Positions 26,390 through 34,546 of a DNA stretch of 64,000 nucleotides are shown here, piece after piece. Position 1 is the stretch's first letter, and each line of letters starts with the position of its first letter. Where the stretch lies: NCBI GenBank assembly GCA_963778185.1, contig CAVZTF010000003.1, positions 1,860,001 through 1,924,000 of the forward strand, written 5' to 3'. The notes beneath the pieces were generated by a model, which saw only the letters and a program-made list of their open reading frames with translations, had not been told where the DNA came from and did no database searches. A program made the translations under genes and the position numbers. The DNA comes from RPQJ01 sp963778185. Lineage in GTDB: Bacteria; Pseudomonadota; Gammaproteobacteria; Steroidobacterales; Steroidobacteraceae.

Positions 26390-27193
26390 TCAGCGCTTGT
26401 CGCGGATGGCCTTCGCCGCCATCCGGTCGAGCGCGCCCGGCGCGAGCAGCTTGAGCCAGCGTCCGAACCGACCGCGCGCGGACGTGAACGCCATCCGCTC
26501 CCGCCGCTCGATCGCCCTGACCATCACCGCTGCGCAGGCCTCGGCGGTCATGATGTCGGCGCCGGCCATCGGGCTCACGCCGAGCGGCTGGCCGTCCGCC
26601 CCGAGCGCGCGCTTGTGGATCTGCGACACGACGAAATCCGGGCACGCGATGGTGACGCTCACGCCGCTGTCCATGAGTTCGACGCGCAAGGCATCGAAGA
26701 AGCCGATCACCGCGTGCTTCGCGGCCGAGTACGCGGTGCGCGTCGGTACGCCCACCAGCCCCGCCATGCTGGACACTGCAACGATGCGGCCCCGGGACCG
26801 TTTCAGGTGGGGCAGGGCGAAGTACGTCGGATGGACGCTGCCGAGGTAATTGAGGCGCATCAGGCGCTCGAAGATGGACGGGTCCTCGATCTCGTCGAAT
26901 CGCGTCCACATGGTCCCGCCGGCGTTGTTGATCAGCACGTCCAGTGCGCCAAATCGAGCCATGGCCGCTTCCACCAGCGACCTGCAGGATTCCATCTCGG
27001 TCACGTCGGTGGCGACGACGAGCGATGGAGCACCCGCCGCCTCGCACTCGCGGGCCAGTGACTCCAGGCGCTCGAGGTTGCGCGCGGCGAGTACGAGCTT
27101 CGGCTTCCCGGGCGCCAGCGCCTTGCAGAGGGCCCGCCCGATCCCCTCGGAAGCGCCCGTCACGACGATCACCTTGCCCTCGAACACGCTCAT
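26390..27193 (-). CDS. Short-chain dehydrogenase/reductase
   Basis: Classical SDR oxidoreductase of 267 residues. The cofactor motif is TGASEGIG (residues 12-19), with NNAG, the catalytic serine in VSSMAG and YSAAK as the YxxxK. Arg in AARNLERL after the second strand suggests NADP(H). The ATG at 27193 (MSVFEGKVIVVTG) was chosen over the longer frame. The C-terminus (RFGRWLKLLAPGALDRMAAKA) resembles membrane-associated SDRs acting on lipids. It is divergent from a small lipoprotein gene. Confidence 0.92.
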   Translation of the reverse strand: MSVFEGKVIVVTGASEGIGRALCKALAPGKPKLVLAARNLERLESLARECEAAGAPSLVVATDVTEMESCRSLVEAAMARFGALDVLINNAGGTMWTRFDEIEDPSIFERLMRLNYLGSVHPTYFALPHLKRSRGRIVAVSSMAGLVGVPTRTAYSAAKHAVIGFFDALRVELMDSGVSVTIACPDFVVSQIHKRALGADGQPLGVSPMAGADIMTAEACAAVMVRAIERRERMAFTSARGRFGRWLKLLAPGALDRMAAKAIRDKR

Positions 27194-27244
27194 GCGGGGA
27201 CCCCTTCGGTTAAGATTGCCCCACGCGAGGAGCGGGGGAATCGT

Positions 27245-27490
27245 ATGAGACACGCGCCAAGGTTAACGCTGGCTGGCCTGCTGATCATGGCTGTCGTGGC
27301 ATGCAGCCCGCCCGAGCCGCAGGACGAGGAAGAAGCCCGGGCCAAGGGACGCGACACCGACGCGACGGTGTTCGACGACATGATCCAGACGCAGGACAAG
27401 GCCCGTGCCGTGGAGGATCTCACGCTCGGCCGCAAGGCAGAGATGGATTCCGCCATCGAGCAGTCCGAGGGCGAGACGGCGGACGAATGA
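27245..27490 (+). CDS. Small acidic lipoprotein
   Basis: Protein of 81 residues with a clear lipoprotein signal: MRHAPRLTLAGLLIMAVVAC, lipobox VVAC. The mature part is short, acidic and hydrophilic, with FDDMIQTQDKARAVEDLT. It has no known domain. The ribosome binding site is AGGAG, 12-16 bases before the ATG. Its stop overlaps the ATG of the methyltransferase gene (ATGA), so it leads a three-gene operon ending in plsB. Confidence 0.82.
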   Translation: MRHAPRLTLAGLLIMAVVACSPPEPQDEEEARAKGRDTDATVFDDMIQTQDKARAVEDLTLGRKAEMDSAIEQSEGETADE

Positions 27491-28155
27491 AGAGAATCCC
27501 CGAGCCGGAGCTCATGGACGAGCTCGAGCAGGCCCGCGCCTACGCGAACGCCGATTTCGCCGAGCCGAACGCACTGTTCGTGGACCTGTTCGACAACGAG
27601 TTTCCGGGGCTGCGGACCGGCACGGTGCTCGATCTCGGCTGCGGACCGGGAGACATCGTCCTGCGCCTGGCGCAGCGCCATCCCGGCCTGACCGTGCACG
27701 GGCTCGACGGGTCGCGGGCGATGCTCGGCTTCGGCGCCGCGCGCCTCTTCGACATGCACGAGCTGCAGGGGCGGGTGCAGTTCATCGAGGGTGTGCTGCC
27801 CGGCGCGCAATTGCCGCTGGCGCGTTACGACGCCGTCGTGAGCAACAGCCTGCTGCATCACCTCCACGATCCCCTGGTGTTGTGGCGCAGCGTGCGCGAG
27901 TTCGGGGCGCCCGGCGCCGCCGTGCTGGTGATGGACCTCTTCCGCCCCGAGGCGACGCGCGCCGCACAGGAAATCGTGGAAAGGTATTCGGGCGAGGAGA
28001 CCGAGCTGCTGAAGCGCGACTTCTTCAACTCCCTCTGCGCGGCGTTCGAGCCGCGGGAGGTCCGCGAACAGCTCGACGCATGCGGCCTCGCTGGGCTCGA
28101 CCTGCGGGCCGTTTCGGACCGCCACCTGCTGGTGGCCGGCCGGCTGCCCGGATGA
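27487..28155 (+). CDS. Class I SAM-dependent methyltransferase
   Basis: Methyltransferase of 222 residues. Motif I is VLDLGCGPGDIVLRLA (about residues 47-62), motif II acidic residue in HGLDGSRAML, and VVSNSLLHHLHDP is the motif IV region of the methyltransferase-11/25 group. The C-terminal part resembles small-molecule or lipid methyltransferases. It overlaps the lipoprotein gene and plsB by four bases on each side (ATGA twice), so the three are translationally coupled, which hints at an envelope or lipid role. Confidence 0.88.
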   Translation: MKRIPEPELMDELEQARAYANADFAEPNALFVDLFDNEFPGLRTGTVLDLGCGPGDIVLRLAQRHPGLTVHGLDGSRAMLGFGAARLFDMHELQGRVQFIEGVLPGAQLPLARYDAVVSNSLLHHLHDPLVLWRSVREFGAPGAAVLVMDLFRPEATRAAQEIVERYSGEETELLKRDFFNSLCAAFEPREVREQLDACGLAGLDLRAVSDRHLLVAGRLPG

Positions 28156-30611
28156 GCGATTTCACTGCGCTCGAGCGGCTGGTGCTGCCGCTCGTGCGCC
28201 GATTCGTCGAGCTGTGGGTCCGGCCGTCGATTCTGCCGGACGACCTCCCGGAGCGTTTCGCGTCGGGGCGTCCGGTGCTCTATGCGCTCGAGAAGCGCAG
28301 CGTCGTGGACGTGGCCGTCCTCGAATTCGTCTGCCGCGAGCGGCGCCTGCCCATGCCACTCGCGCCCATCGGCTCGGGCACGGTGCTTCCCGCCTCCTGC
28401 CTGTACCTCGAGCGGCGCACTGGATTCTTCGGCCAGCGCGTCGACAGGCGCCTTCCCGAGGCGCTTCGCGCGCTGACGGGCGTGGCGGCGGCGGACCTGG
28501 CCTTCGACCTGGACATCGTGCCGGTGAGCCTGTTCTGGGGCCGCGCACCCGGCCGCGAACGGTCCTGGTTCCGGCTCATGGTCGCGGAGGGCTGGGACAT
28601 CGGCGGCCGGTTCCGCAAGTTTCTCTCCCTGGTCGTCAACGGCCGCAACCTGCTCGTCCTGTTCGGCGACGCGTTGCCCCTGCAGCCCTCGCTTGCCGAG
28701 ACACGCGGCATGGCGCGCGGTCCGCGGCGCCTGTGGCGGCAGCTGCGCACCCAGTTCCGCAACCAGCGCGTATCCACCATCGGGCCGGACCTCTCGCACC
28801 GCCGGACCATCGTCGCCCAGGTGCTGAAGACACAGATGGTCCGTGAGGCGGTGCGCAGCGAGATGAAGGACCGCAATCTCGACCGGCGCAAGGCGCTCGG
28901 TGTGGCGCGCGCCTACGCCTACGAGATCGCCGCCAACTACTCGCATCCCTTCGTGGTGTTCATGGCGGGTGTGCTGAGCCGGTTGTGGAACCGGCTCTAC
29001 GACGGCGTAGAACTCGCCAACTTCTCGAGCCTCGAGGCGGTCGCGGAGGGAACCGAGGTCGTCTATACGCCCTGCCACCGCAGCCACATGGACTACCTGC
29101 TGATGTCCTACGTGGTCTACATGAAGGGTTTCGCCGTGCCGCACATCGCGGCCGGCATCAATCTCAACATGCCGGTCGTGGGTTCCTTCCTGCGCCGCGG
29201 CGGGGCGTTTTTCCTGCGCCGCAGCTTCGGCGGCAACACCCTCTACACGGCGGCCTTCACCAAGTACCTCGGCCTCATGATGGCGCGCGGGCACTCGATC
29301 GAGTACTTCATCGAGGGCGGGCGCAGCCGCACCGGACGCCTGCTGCAGCCGAAGACCGGCATGCTCGCGATGACGGTGCGCAGCTACCTGCGCGAGCCGA
29401 AGCGGCCGGTGGTGTTCGTGCCGGTGTATTTCGGCTACGAGCGGCTGGTCGAGGGCCGCACCTACATCAACGAGCTGGCGGGCCGGCCCAAGGAGAAGGA
29501 GTCGGTGCTCACGCTGCTGCGCACGATTCCGGAGCTCAAGAGCCGCTTCGGCAAGGTGTACGTGAGCTTCGGGGAGCCGTTGCCGCTCGACCCGCTGATC
29601 CAGAAGCACGAGCCCGGCTGGACGCGCGAGGCCGCCGGGGCCCACGACCGGCCCGCGTGGCTCAATCCGCTGGTCGGCGAGCTCGCCCACGCGCTCATGA
29701 CGCGCATCAACGCAGCCGCGTGCGTCACGCCCATCAACCTGCTCGGCCTGGTGCTGCTCGCGACGCCGCGGCAGAGCCTCGGCGAGGCAGACCTCGCGCG
29801 CCAGCTCGAGCTCTACGCCTCGCTCATGCGGCAGGCGCCGTATTCCGAGAATGCGTGGGTGACGGGTCTCGACGGCACTTCGATGATCCGTTACGGCGAG
29901 TCCTTCGGCATCCTGCGTCGGCAGAAGCACGAGCTCGGCGACATCGTCTCGATGCCGGAGGAGCAGGCAGTGCTCACCAGCTACTTCCGCAACAACGCGC
30001 TGCACCTGATTCTGATGCCGTCGCTGCTCGCCTGCGCATTCCTGAACAACCCCCGCGTGTCCCGCACTGACCTGCACCGGCTCGCGGGGCGGGTCTATCC
30101 GTACGTGGCGGACGAGTACTTCCTGCGCTGGGGCGAGGAGGAGCTGCCGGCGGTGGTGGACGAGTTGCTCGAGGACCTGCTGAACCACGGATTGCTCGCG
30201 GCCTCGGAGGACCGCGAGGAATGGCGGCGTCCGCCCGTGGAATCCACCGAGGCGGTGCAGCTGTCGACGCTCGCGCGTGCCACGGTGCCGATCCTCGAGC
30301 GCTACTACCTGACGCTTTCGCTGCTGCTCAAGGCGGGCAGCGGGCGGCTGACCCAGGATGCGCTCGAAAGGCAGTGCCAGCTCATGGCGCAGCGCATGTC
30401 GCTGCTGTTCGAGGTCCATTCGCCCGAGTTCTTCGACCGGGCCCTGTTCGGCAACTTCATCGACCTGCTGCGCTCGCGCAAGGTGCTGGTGCCGGGGCCC
30501 GACGGCCGGCTCGCCTACCAGACCGAGGTGCTCGAGGCGATCAATGCCGACGCCCAGCTGGTGCTGCACGAGCAGATCCAGAACAGCATCCTGCAGGTCG
30601 TGCACCGCTGA
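28152..30611 (+). CDS. plsB: Glycerol-3-phosphate 1-O-acyltransferase PlsB
   Basis: Inner-membrane acyltransferase of 819 residues that puts the first acyl chain on glycerol-3-phosphate. The acyltransferase motif I is HRSHMDYLL near residue 310, motif II is in GGAFFLRRSFGGN, motif III is EYFIEGGRSRTGR and motif IV FVPVYFGYERL. Length and order match E. coli PlsB (about 807 residues). It is the last gene of the lipoprotein-methyltransferase-plsB operon and is followed convergently by arfB. Confidence 0.97.
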   Translation: MSDFTALERLVLPLVRRFVELWVRPSILPDDLPERFASGRPVLYALEKRSVVDVAVLEFVCRERRLPMPLAPIGSGTVLPASCLYLERRTGFFGQRVDRRLPEALRALTGVAAADLAFDLDIVPVSLFWGRAPGRERSWFRLMVAEGWDIGGRFRKFLSLVVNGRNLLVLFGDALPLQPSLAETRGMARGPRRLWRQLRTQFRNQRVSTIGPDLSHRRTIVAQVLKTQMVREAVRSEMKDRNLDRRKALGVARAYAYEIAANYSHPFVVFMAGVLSRLWNRLYDGVELANFSSLEAVAEGTEVVYTPCHRSHMDYLLMSYVVYMKGFAVPHIAAGINLNMPVVGSFLRRGGAFFLRRSFGGNTLYTAAFTKYLGLMMARGHSIEYFIEGGRSRTGRLLQPKTGMLAMTVRSYLREPKRPVVFVPVYFGYERLVEGRTYINELAGRPKEKESVLTLLRTIPELKSRFGKVYVSFGEPLPLDPLIQKHEPGWTREAAGAHDRPAWLNPLVGELAHALMTRINAAACVTPINLLGLVLLATPRQSLGEADLARQLELYASLMRQAPYSENAWVTGLDGTSMIRYGESFGILRRQKHELGDIVSMPEEQAVLTSYFRNNALHLILMPSLLACAFLNNPRVSRTDLHRLAGRVYPYVADEYFLRWGEEELPAVVDELLEDLLNHGLLAASEDREEWRRPPVESTEAVQLSTLARATVPILERYYLTLSLLLKAGSGRLTQDALERQCQLMAQRMSLLFEVHSPEFFDRALFGNFIDLLRSRKVLVPGPDGRLAYQTEVLEAINADAQLVLHEQIQNSILQVVHR

Positions 30612-30630
30612 CGGCGCCCAACCCGTCGCG

Positions 30631-31056
30631 CTAGTCGTCCGGGTGGCCGCCTCGCCGCAGCTTCTTGGTCCGCGCGTCGCGGGCCTTGGACGCGAGGCGA
30701 CGCTCCTTTGACGCCCGGGTAGGCTTGGTCGCCCGTCGCGGCTTGGGCTCGACGAGCGACTCGCGAATCATCGAGAGCAGGCGCTCGAGCGCGTCGGCGC
30801 GATTCTGCTCCAGCGAGCGGAAGCGTTGCGCATCGATCACGATGAGGCCCTCGGCCGTCATGCGCCGCCCCGCGAGGCGGCGCAGACGTGCGCGGGCGGC
30901 CGGCGGCAGCGTGGCCAAGGCTGCCGAGTCGAACCGCAGCTCGACGGCGTTCGATACCTTGTTGACGTTCTGGCCGCCCGGTCCCGATGCGCGCACGGCG
31001 CGCACCTCGATCAGCTCATCGGGGATGTGCAGGCGTCCCGTGACCTCGATCGGCAC
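30631..31056 (-). CDS. arfB: Alternative ribosome-rescue factor ArfB (YaeJ)
   Basis: Peptidyl-tRNA hydrolase of 141 residues that frees ribosomes stalled at the end of non-stop mRNA. The catalytic GGQ is in ASGPGGQNVNKVSNAVELRF. The basic C-terminal tail (KERRLASKARDARTKKLRRG) is the part that enters the empty mRNA channel. It starts at ATG 31056, five bases after the mscS stop, in a leftward group. Confidence 0.95.
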   Translation of the reverse strand: MPIEVTGRLHIPDELIEVRAVRASGPGGQNVNKVSNAVELRFDSAALATLPPAARARLRRLAGRRMTAEGLIVIDAQRFRSLEQNRADALERLLSMIRESLVEPKPRRATKPTRASKERRLASKARDARTKKLRRGGHPDD

Positions 31057-31060
31057 GGGG

Positions 31061-32389
31061 TCAATCGTCGCGGGTCGGCGCGACCACGCCCGCCCGCGGG
31101 TCCACCATCTCCAGGCGGACGTGGCGTTGCGCCATCGGGATGGTGAGGCCGTGCTCCTTGAACAGCCGCCAGATGGCGCGGTTCACGTCGGAGCGGACGT
31201 TGTTCACGCCTTCCTGCGGGTCCGGGATCCAGAAGCGCAGCTCGAGCTCGATACCGTGGTCGCCAAAGGCCATCAGGCGCGCGACCGGCGCCGGGTCGCG
31301 GATGATGCGGCGATGGCCCTCGGTGGACTCGAGCAGCAGGCGCATGGCGAGCTCCGGGTCGTCGCCGTAGCTGATGCGCACCGGCAGCTTGAGCCGCACG
31401 CGCGGGTCGGTGTAGCTCCAGTTGATCACCGGGTTGGTGATCAGGTTCTGGTTCGGCACCAGCATCTCGACGCCGTCGCGATCGCGCACCACCACGTAGC
31501 GTCCGCGCAGTTCCTCCACCCAGCCGAAGCCCTCGGTCGTGGTGCCGGGCATGCCGGTGAAGCTGATGACGTCGCCCGGCTTGATCGAACGGTCCATCAG
31601 CAGCACGAAGCCGCTGACGAAGTTGGCCGCGATGCTCTGCAGGCCGAATCCGAGGCCGATGCCGATCGCGCCCGTGAGCACGTTCAGGGTCGTGAGGTCG
31701 AGGCCGGCCGCGTTCAGGCCCACCAGGACCGACAGCGCCACCAGGAACGCCTGCAGGAACTTGGCGATCCCGATACGCATGTTGGGCGCGAGTCCGTCGA
31801 GCTTGAGCACGCGCCGCTCGAGCCAGCGCGAGGCCCACATCGCGGCGACGACGAACAGGCTCACCGTCACCAGCAGCTTCATCACCGACCAGACCGAGAT
31901 ACGCGTCTTGCCGGCATTGATGCCAATGCCATCGAGCAGGCCGATCACCGTGTCGCCCCAGCCGAGCAGGTGCAGCGACAGGAACACCCAGACGACGACG
32001 CTGATCGGCGTGCCCCAGCCCTTGATGCGGGCGCGGGCGCCAATCGAAACCCGGATCACGTACACCACGACGCGGATCAGCAGCAGCAGGCCGGTGAGCT
32101 GTACCGCGACGTCGATGAAGCGCGCCGGCATGCCGAGCGCGTGCACCAGGCCGTCCGTCGTCGCGAGGATCAGCAGGATCACCGCGAACGGCAGTGCCAC
32201 CCAGGTCGCTTCCCGCGTGCGACTGGCCAGGTCGTCCGGCGCCTCCGCCTGGGCGAAGCGCGGCCGGAGCACGCTGGCGATCCACCAGCCGATCGCGATC
32301 GCGGCGGCGATTACCGCGAGCTGCAGCAGGTTCGGGGGCTCGAGGAGGTGGTCGATGATCTCGCCAGCCTGTTGCAGGGGCTCGGCCAT
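31061..32389 (-). CDS. MscS-family mechanosensitive channel
   Basis: Membrane protein of 442 residues. There are about six transmembrane helices, the pore helix TGAIGIGLGFGLQSIAANFVSGFVLLMDRSIKPGD typical of MscS, then the beta domain (GWVEELRGRYVVVRDRDGVEMLVPNQNL) and the cytoplasmic C-terminal alpha/beta domain. It is larger than E. coli MscS (286 residues), with extra N-terminal helices like YbdG/YnaI-type channels. It probably releases solutes on osmotic downshock. Confidence 0.92.
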   Translation of the reverse strand: MAEPLQQAGEIIDHLLEPPNLLQLAVIAAAIAIGWWIASVLRPRFAQAEAPDDLASRTREATWVALPFAVILLILATTDGLVHALGMPARFIDVAVQLTGLLLLIRVVVYVIRVSIGARARIKGWGTPISVVVWVFLSLHLLGWGDTVIGLLDGIGINAGKTRISVWSVMKLLVTVSLFVVAAMWASRWLERRVLKLDGLAPNMRIGIAKFLQAFLVALSVLVGLNAAGLDLTTLNVLTGAIGIGLGFGLQSIAANFVSGFVLLMDRSIKPGDVISFTGMPGTTTEGFGWVEELRGRYVVVRDRDGVEMLVPNQNLITNPVINWSYTDPRVRLKLPVRISYGDDPELAMRLLLESTEGHRRIIRDPAPVARLMAFGDHGIELELRFWIPDPQEGVNNVRSDVNRAIWRLFKEHGLTIPMAQRHVRLEMVDPRAGVVAPTRDD

Positions 32390-32393
32390 CGTC

Positions 32394-32618
32394 TCAGGCG
32401 TTGAGGTCGGGGATCAGCTGGCTCTCGAGCCGCGCGATCTGGTCCTTGATCAGGAGCTTGCGCTTCTTGAGCCGGCGCATCTGCACCTGGTCGACGTAGA
32501 GGTCCAGCTGCAGGCGATGGATGACGTCGTCGAGGTCGCGATGCTCGATGCGCAGCTGCCGCAGGCGCTCGAGGTGCCGGAAGGTCTCGGTGTCGACGTT
32601 GTCGCTGGTCTCCCCCAT
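32394..32618 (-). CDS. DUF465 (YdcH-type) small coiled-coil protein
   Basis: Helical protein of 74 residues matching the DUF465 family: LRQLRIEHRDLDDVIHRL, then a basic turn VQMRRLKKRKLLIKDQIARLE. It forms a helical hairpin. The function is unknown, although the family is very common in proteobacteria. The ATG at 32618 lies four to five bases upstream of the mscS gene in the same direction, so the two are co-transcribed. Confidence 0.88.
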   Translation of the reverse strand: MGETSDNVDTETFRHLERLRQLRIEHRDLDDVIHRLQLDLYVDQVQMRRLKKRKLLIKDQIARLESQLIPDLNA

Positions 32619-32667
32619 CGTGGGCCGTAGCTTAGCCCCGGGGAACGCAAAAGGGGATAGGCGCGGC

Positions 32668-32970
32668 CTACAGGCCCACGCTGTCCACGAAACGGCCGGT
32701 GAGGATGACGAAGCCCTGCTGGCGCGTGTCCCCGTCCCGCGTGTAATCGAAGACGTAGGTGCGCCTGAACGCGAGCGGCCCGCCGTCGACCCGCACGGCC
32801 TGCAGCCGCTGGAAGGCGACCGTCCCGTCGAGCAGGCTCACGCCCGTGCTTCGGCAGGTGTCGAACGCAGCCACGTTGGCACGCTCGCGGGCGCCGAGGC
32901 TGTCGTGCCAGAACCACGCGGCCGCCATCATGGCGGCGAGCAGCAGCAGCATCGACCACGAGAGCTCCAT
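32668..32970 (-). CDS. DUF3301 single-pass membrane protein
   Basis: Protein of 100 residues with one N-terminal transmembrane helix (SWSMLLLLAAMMAAAWFW). A soluble domain with a conserved cysteine follows (FDTCRSTGVSLLDGTVAFQRL), then FRRTYVFDYTRDGDTRQQGFVILTG. This pattern is that of DUF3301. It starts three bases after the cysQ stop (ATG 32970), the neighbour seen in other gammaproteobacteria. Function unknown. Confidence 0.88.
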   Translation of the reverse strand: MELSWSMLLLLAAMMAAAWFWHDSLGARERANVAAFDTCRSTGVSLLDGTVAFQRLQAVRVDGGPLAFRRTYVFDYTRDGDTRQQGFVILTGRFVDSVGL

Positions 32971-32973
32971 CGC

Positions 32974-33771
32974 TCAGAACAGCGCGGCCCAGTTGCGGCT
33001 GGCGTCGCCGAAGGCGATGAAATGCGGGTTGAGCAGCGTGTCGCGCAGGTTGTAGCGGAGTGGGGCGCCATCGACGGTCGTGACCGCGCCGCCCGCCACC
33101 TCGAGCACGGCCTGGGCCGCCGCGGTGTCCCACTCGGAGGTCGGGCCGAGGCGGGGATAGAAGTCCGCCGACCCTTCGGCGACCAGGCAGAACTTGAGCG
33201 CGCTGCCCATCGGGCGCAGCTGGCTGGGCCCGAGTTTCGCGAGCAGCCCGTCCAGCGAATCGCCGCGATGCGAGCGGCTGCCCACCACGACCAGCGGATC
33301 CGCGGCCGGTCGCACGCGGATCGGCTCGGGGCCGTGCTTGCCCTGCACGCGAAAGGCGCCGTGGCCCTCGGCTGCGTAATAGGTCAGCCCCAGCGCGGGC
33401 GCCGCGACCACGCCGAGGACCGGGCGGTGGTCGCGGATCAGCGCCACGTTGACGGTGAATTCGCCGTTGCGGCCGATGAACTCCTTCGTGCCGTCGAGCG
33501 GGTCCACGAGCCACAGCTCGGACCAGGCGCCGCGGACCGCGAAGGCGTGCGCCGCCTCGGCTTCCTCGGACAGCACGGGAATGCCGGGGGCCAGCCGCGC
33601 GAGTTTACGCGCCAGGATCTCGTGCGCGGCCCGGTCCGCGCGGGTGATCGGCGATTCGTCGGCCTTGTACTCGACTTCGTGCCCGGTTGCGTATACCTCC
33701 AGGATGGCCGTGGAAGCCTTGGCGACGGCATCGAGCACGGCGGGCAGCAGCTTGCGGGAATCGGTAGGCAA
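32974..33771 (-). CDS. cysQ: 3'(2'),5'-bisphosphate nucleotidase CysQ
   Basis: Mg-dependent, lithium-sensitive phosphatase of the inositol monophosphatase fold that recycles PAP from sulfate assimilation and CoA transfer. Metal-binding motifs: LSEEAE, DPLDGTKEF and, near the C-terminus, SEWDTAAAQAVLEVAGG. The TTG at 33771 has GGAG nine bases upstream and leaves eight residues before the conserved core (265 residues). An ATG at 33810 would add 13 residues. It is divergent from yrfG. Confidence 0.92.
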   Translation of the reverse strand: MPTDSRKLLPAVLDAVAKASTAILEVYATGHEVEYKADESPITRADRAAHEILARKLARLAPGIPVLSEEAEAAHAFAVRGAWSELWLVDPLDGTKEFIGRNGEFTVNVALIRDHRPVLGVVAAPALGLTYYAAEGHGAFRVQGKHGPEPIRVRPAADPLVVVGSRSHRGDSLDGLLAKLGPSQLRPMGSALKFCLVAEGSADFYPRLGPTSEWDTAAAQAVLEVAGGAVTTVDGAPLRYNLRDTLLNPHFIAFGDASRNWAALF

Positions 33772-33844
33772 GACGGGGACTCCGGTGTGCGCGGGTACAG
33801 CCCGTATCATAGCGGCCCGACCCGTCCACCTGCCGCCAGATCAC

Positions 33845-34531
33845 GTGCCAGCCGACACCCAGACCGTTTCCCGCGTCGCACCCGACTGGGCCCGCGTCGA
33901 AACCGTGTGCCTCGACATGGACGGCACCGTCCTCGACCTGCGCTTCGACAACATGTTCTGGCTCGAGGCCCTGCCGCGCCGCTGGGGCGAACGGCGCGGC
34001 CTGAACGAGCAGGCGGCACTGGCGCAGCTGAAGCCGCGCTTCGACGCCAAGCGCGGCACGCTCGACTGGTATTGCATCGACCATTGGAGCGAGGAGCTGG
34101 GCTTCGACATCGCGGCCCTCAAGGCCGAGATGCGCGAGCACATACGCTACCTGCCCGGGGCAACTCCGTTCCTCGACCGCGTGCGCGCGCTCGGCAAGCG
34201 CGTGCTGCTCACGACGAACGCGCACCCGATCAGCCTCGCGATCAAGAATCGCCAGGCGAGGCTCGCGCGGCATTTCGACGAGCTGGTCTCGTCGCACGAG
34301 TTCGCGGTGCCGAAGGAATCCCCTGAGTTCTGGGCACGGCTGGCACGGGGCCATGGGGTCGCCGTTGGGTCGACGCTGTTCGTCGACGACAGCCGGCCGG
34401 TGCTCGAGGCCGCGCGTGCGGCCGGAGTGCGTTGGACCTTGCAGGTACTGCAGCCCGACTCGTCCCAGCCGCCGCACGCAGCGGCGAGCGGTTTCGACGG
34501 GGTGCGCTCGCTCGAGGAACTGCTGCCCTGA
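33845..34531 (+). CDS. yrfG: HAD-family GMP/IMP nucleotidase YrfG-like
   Basis: HAD hydrolase of 228 residues. Motif I is LDMDGTVLDL, motif II is LLTTNAH, the lysine is in PKESPEF and motif III is FVDDSRPVL. WYCIDHWSEELGFDI after motif I is characteristic of the YrfG subgroup, whose E. coli member hydrolyses GMP and IMP. It starts at GTG 33845, with no strong ribosome binding site. It lies between the divergent cysQ and the convergent rhlB. Confidence 0.88.
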   Translation: MPADTQTVSRVAPDWARVETVCLDMDGTVLDLRFDNMFWLEALPRRWGERRGLNEQAALAQLKPRFDAKRGTLDWYCIDHWSEELGFDIAALKAEMREHIRYLPGATPFLDRVRALGKRVLLTTNAHPISLAIKNRQARLARHFDELVSSHEFAVPKESPEFWARLARGHGVAVGSTLFVDDSRPVLEAARAAGVRWTLQVLQPDSSQPPHAAASGFDGVRSLEELLP

Positions 34532-34546
34532 CGCAGGGCAGCGGGC

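Noticed and set aside
27858..30605. Open frame of 915 codons opposite plsB
   Set aside because: PlsB is supported over its full length by motifs; the antisense frame is histidine/arginine/glutamine-rich shadow sequence.
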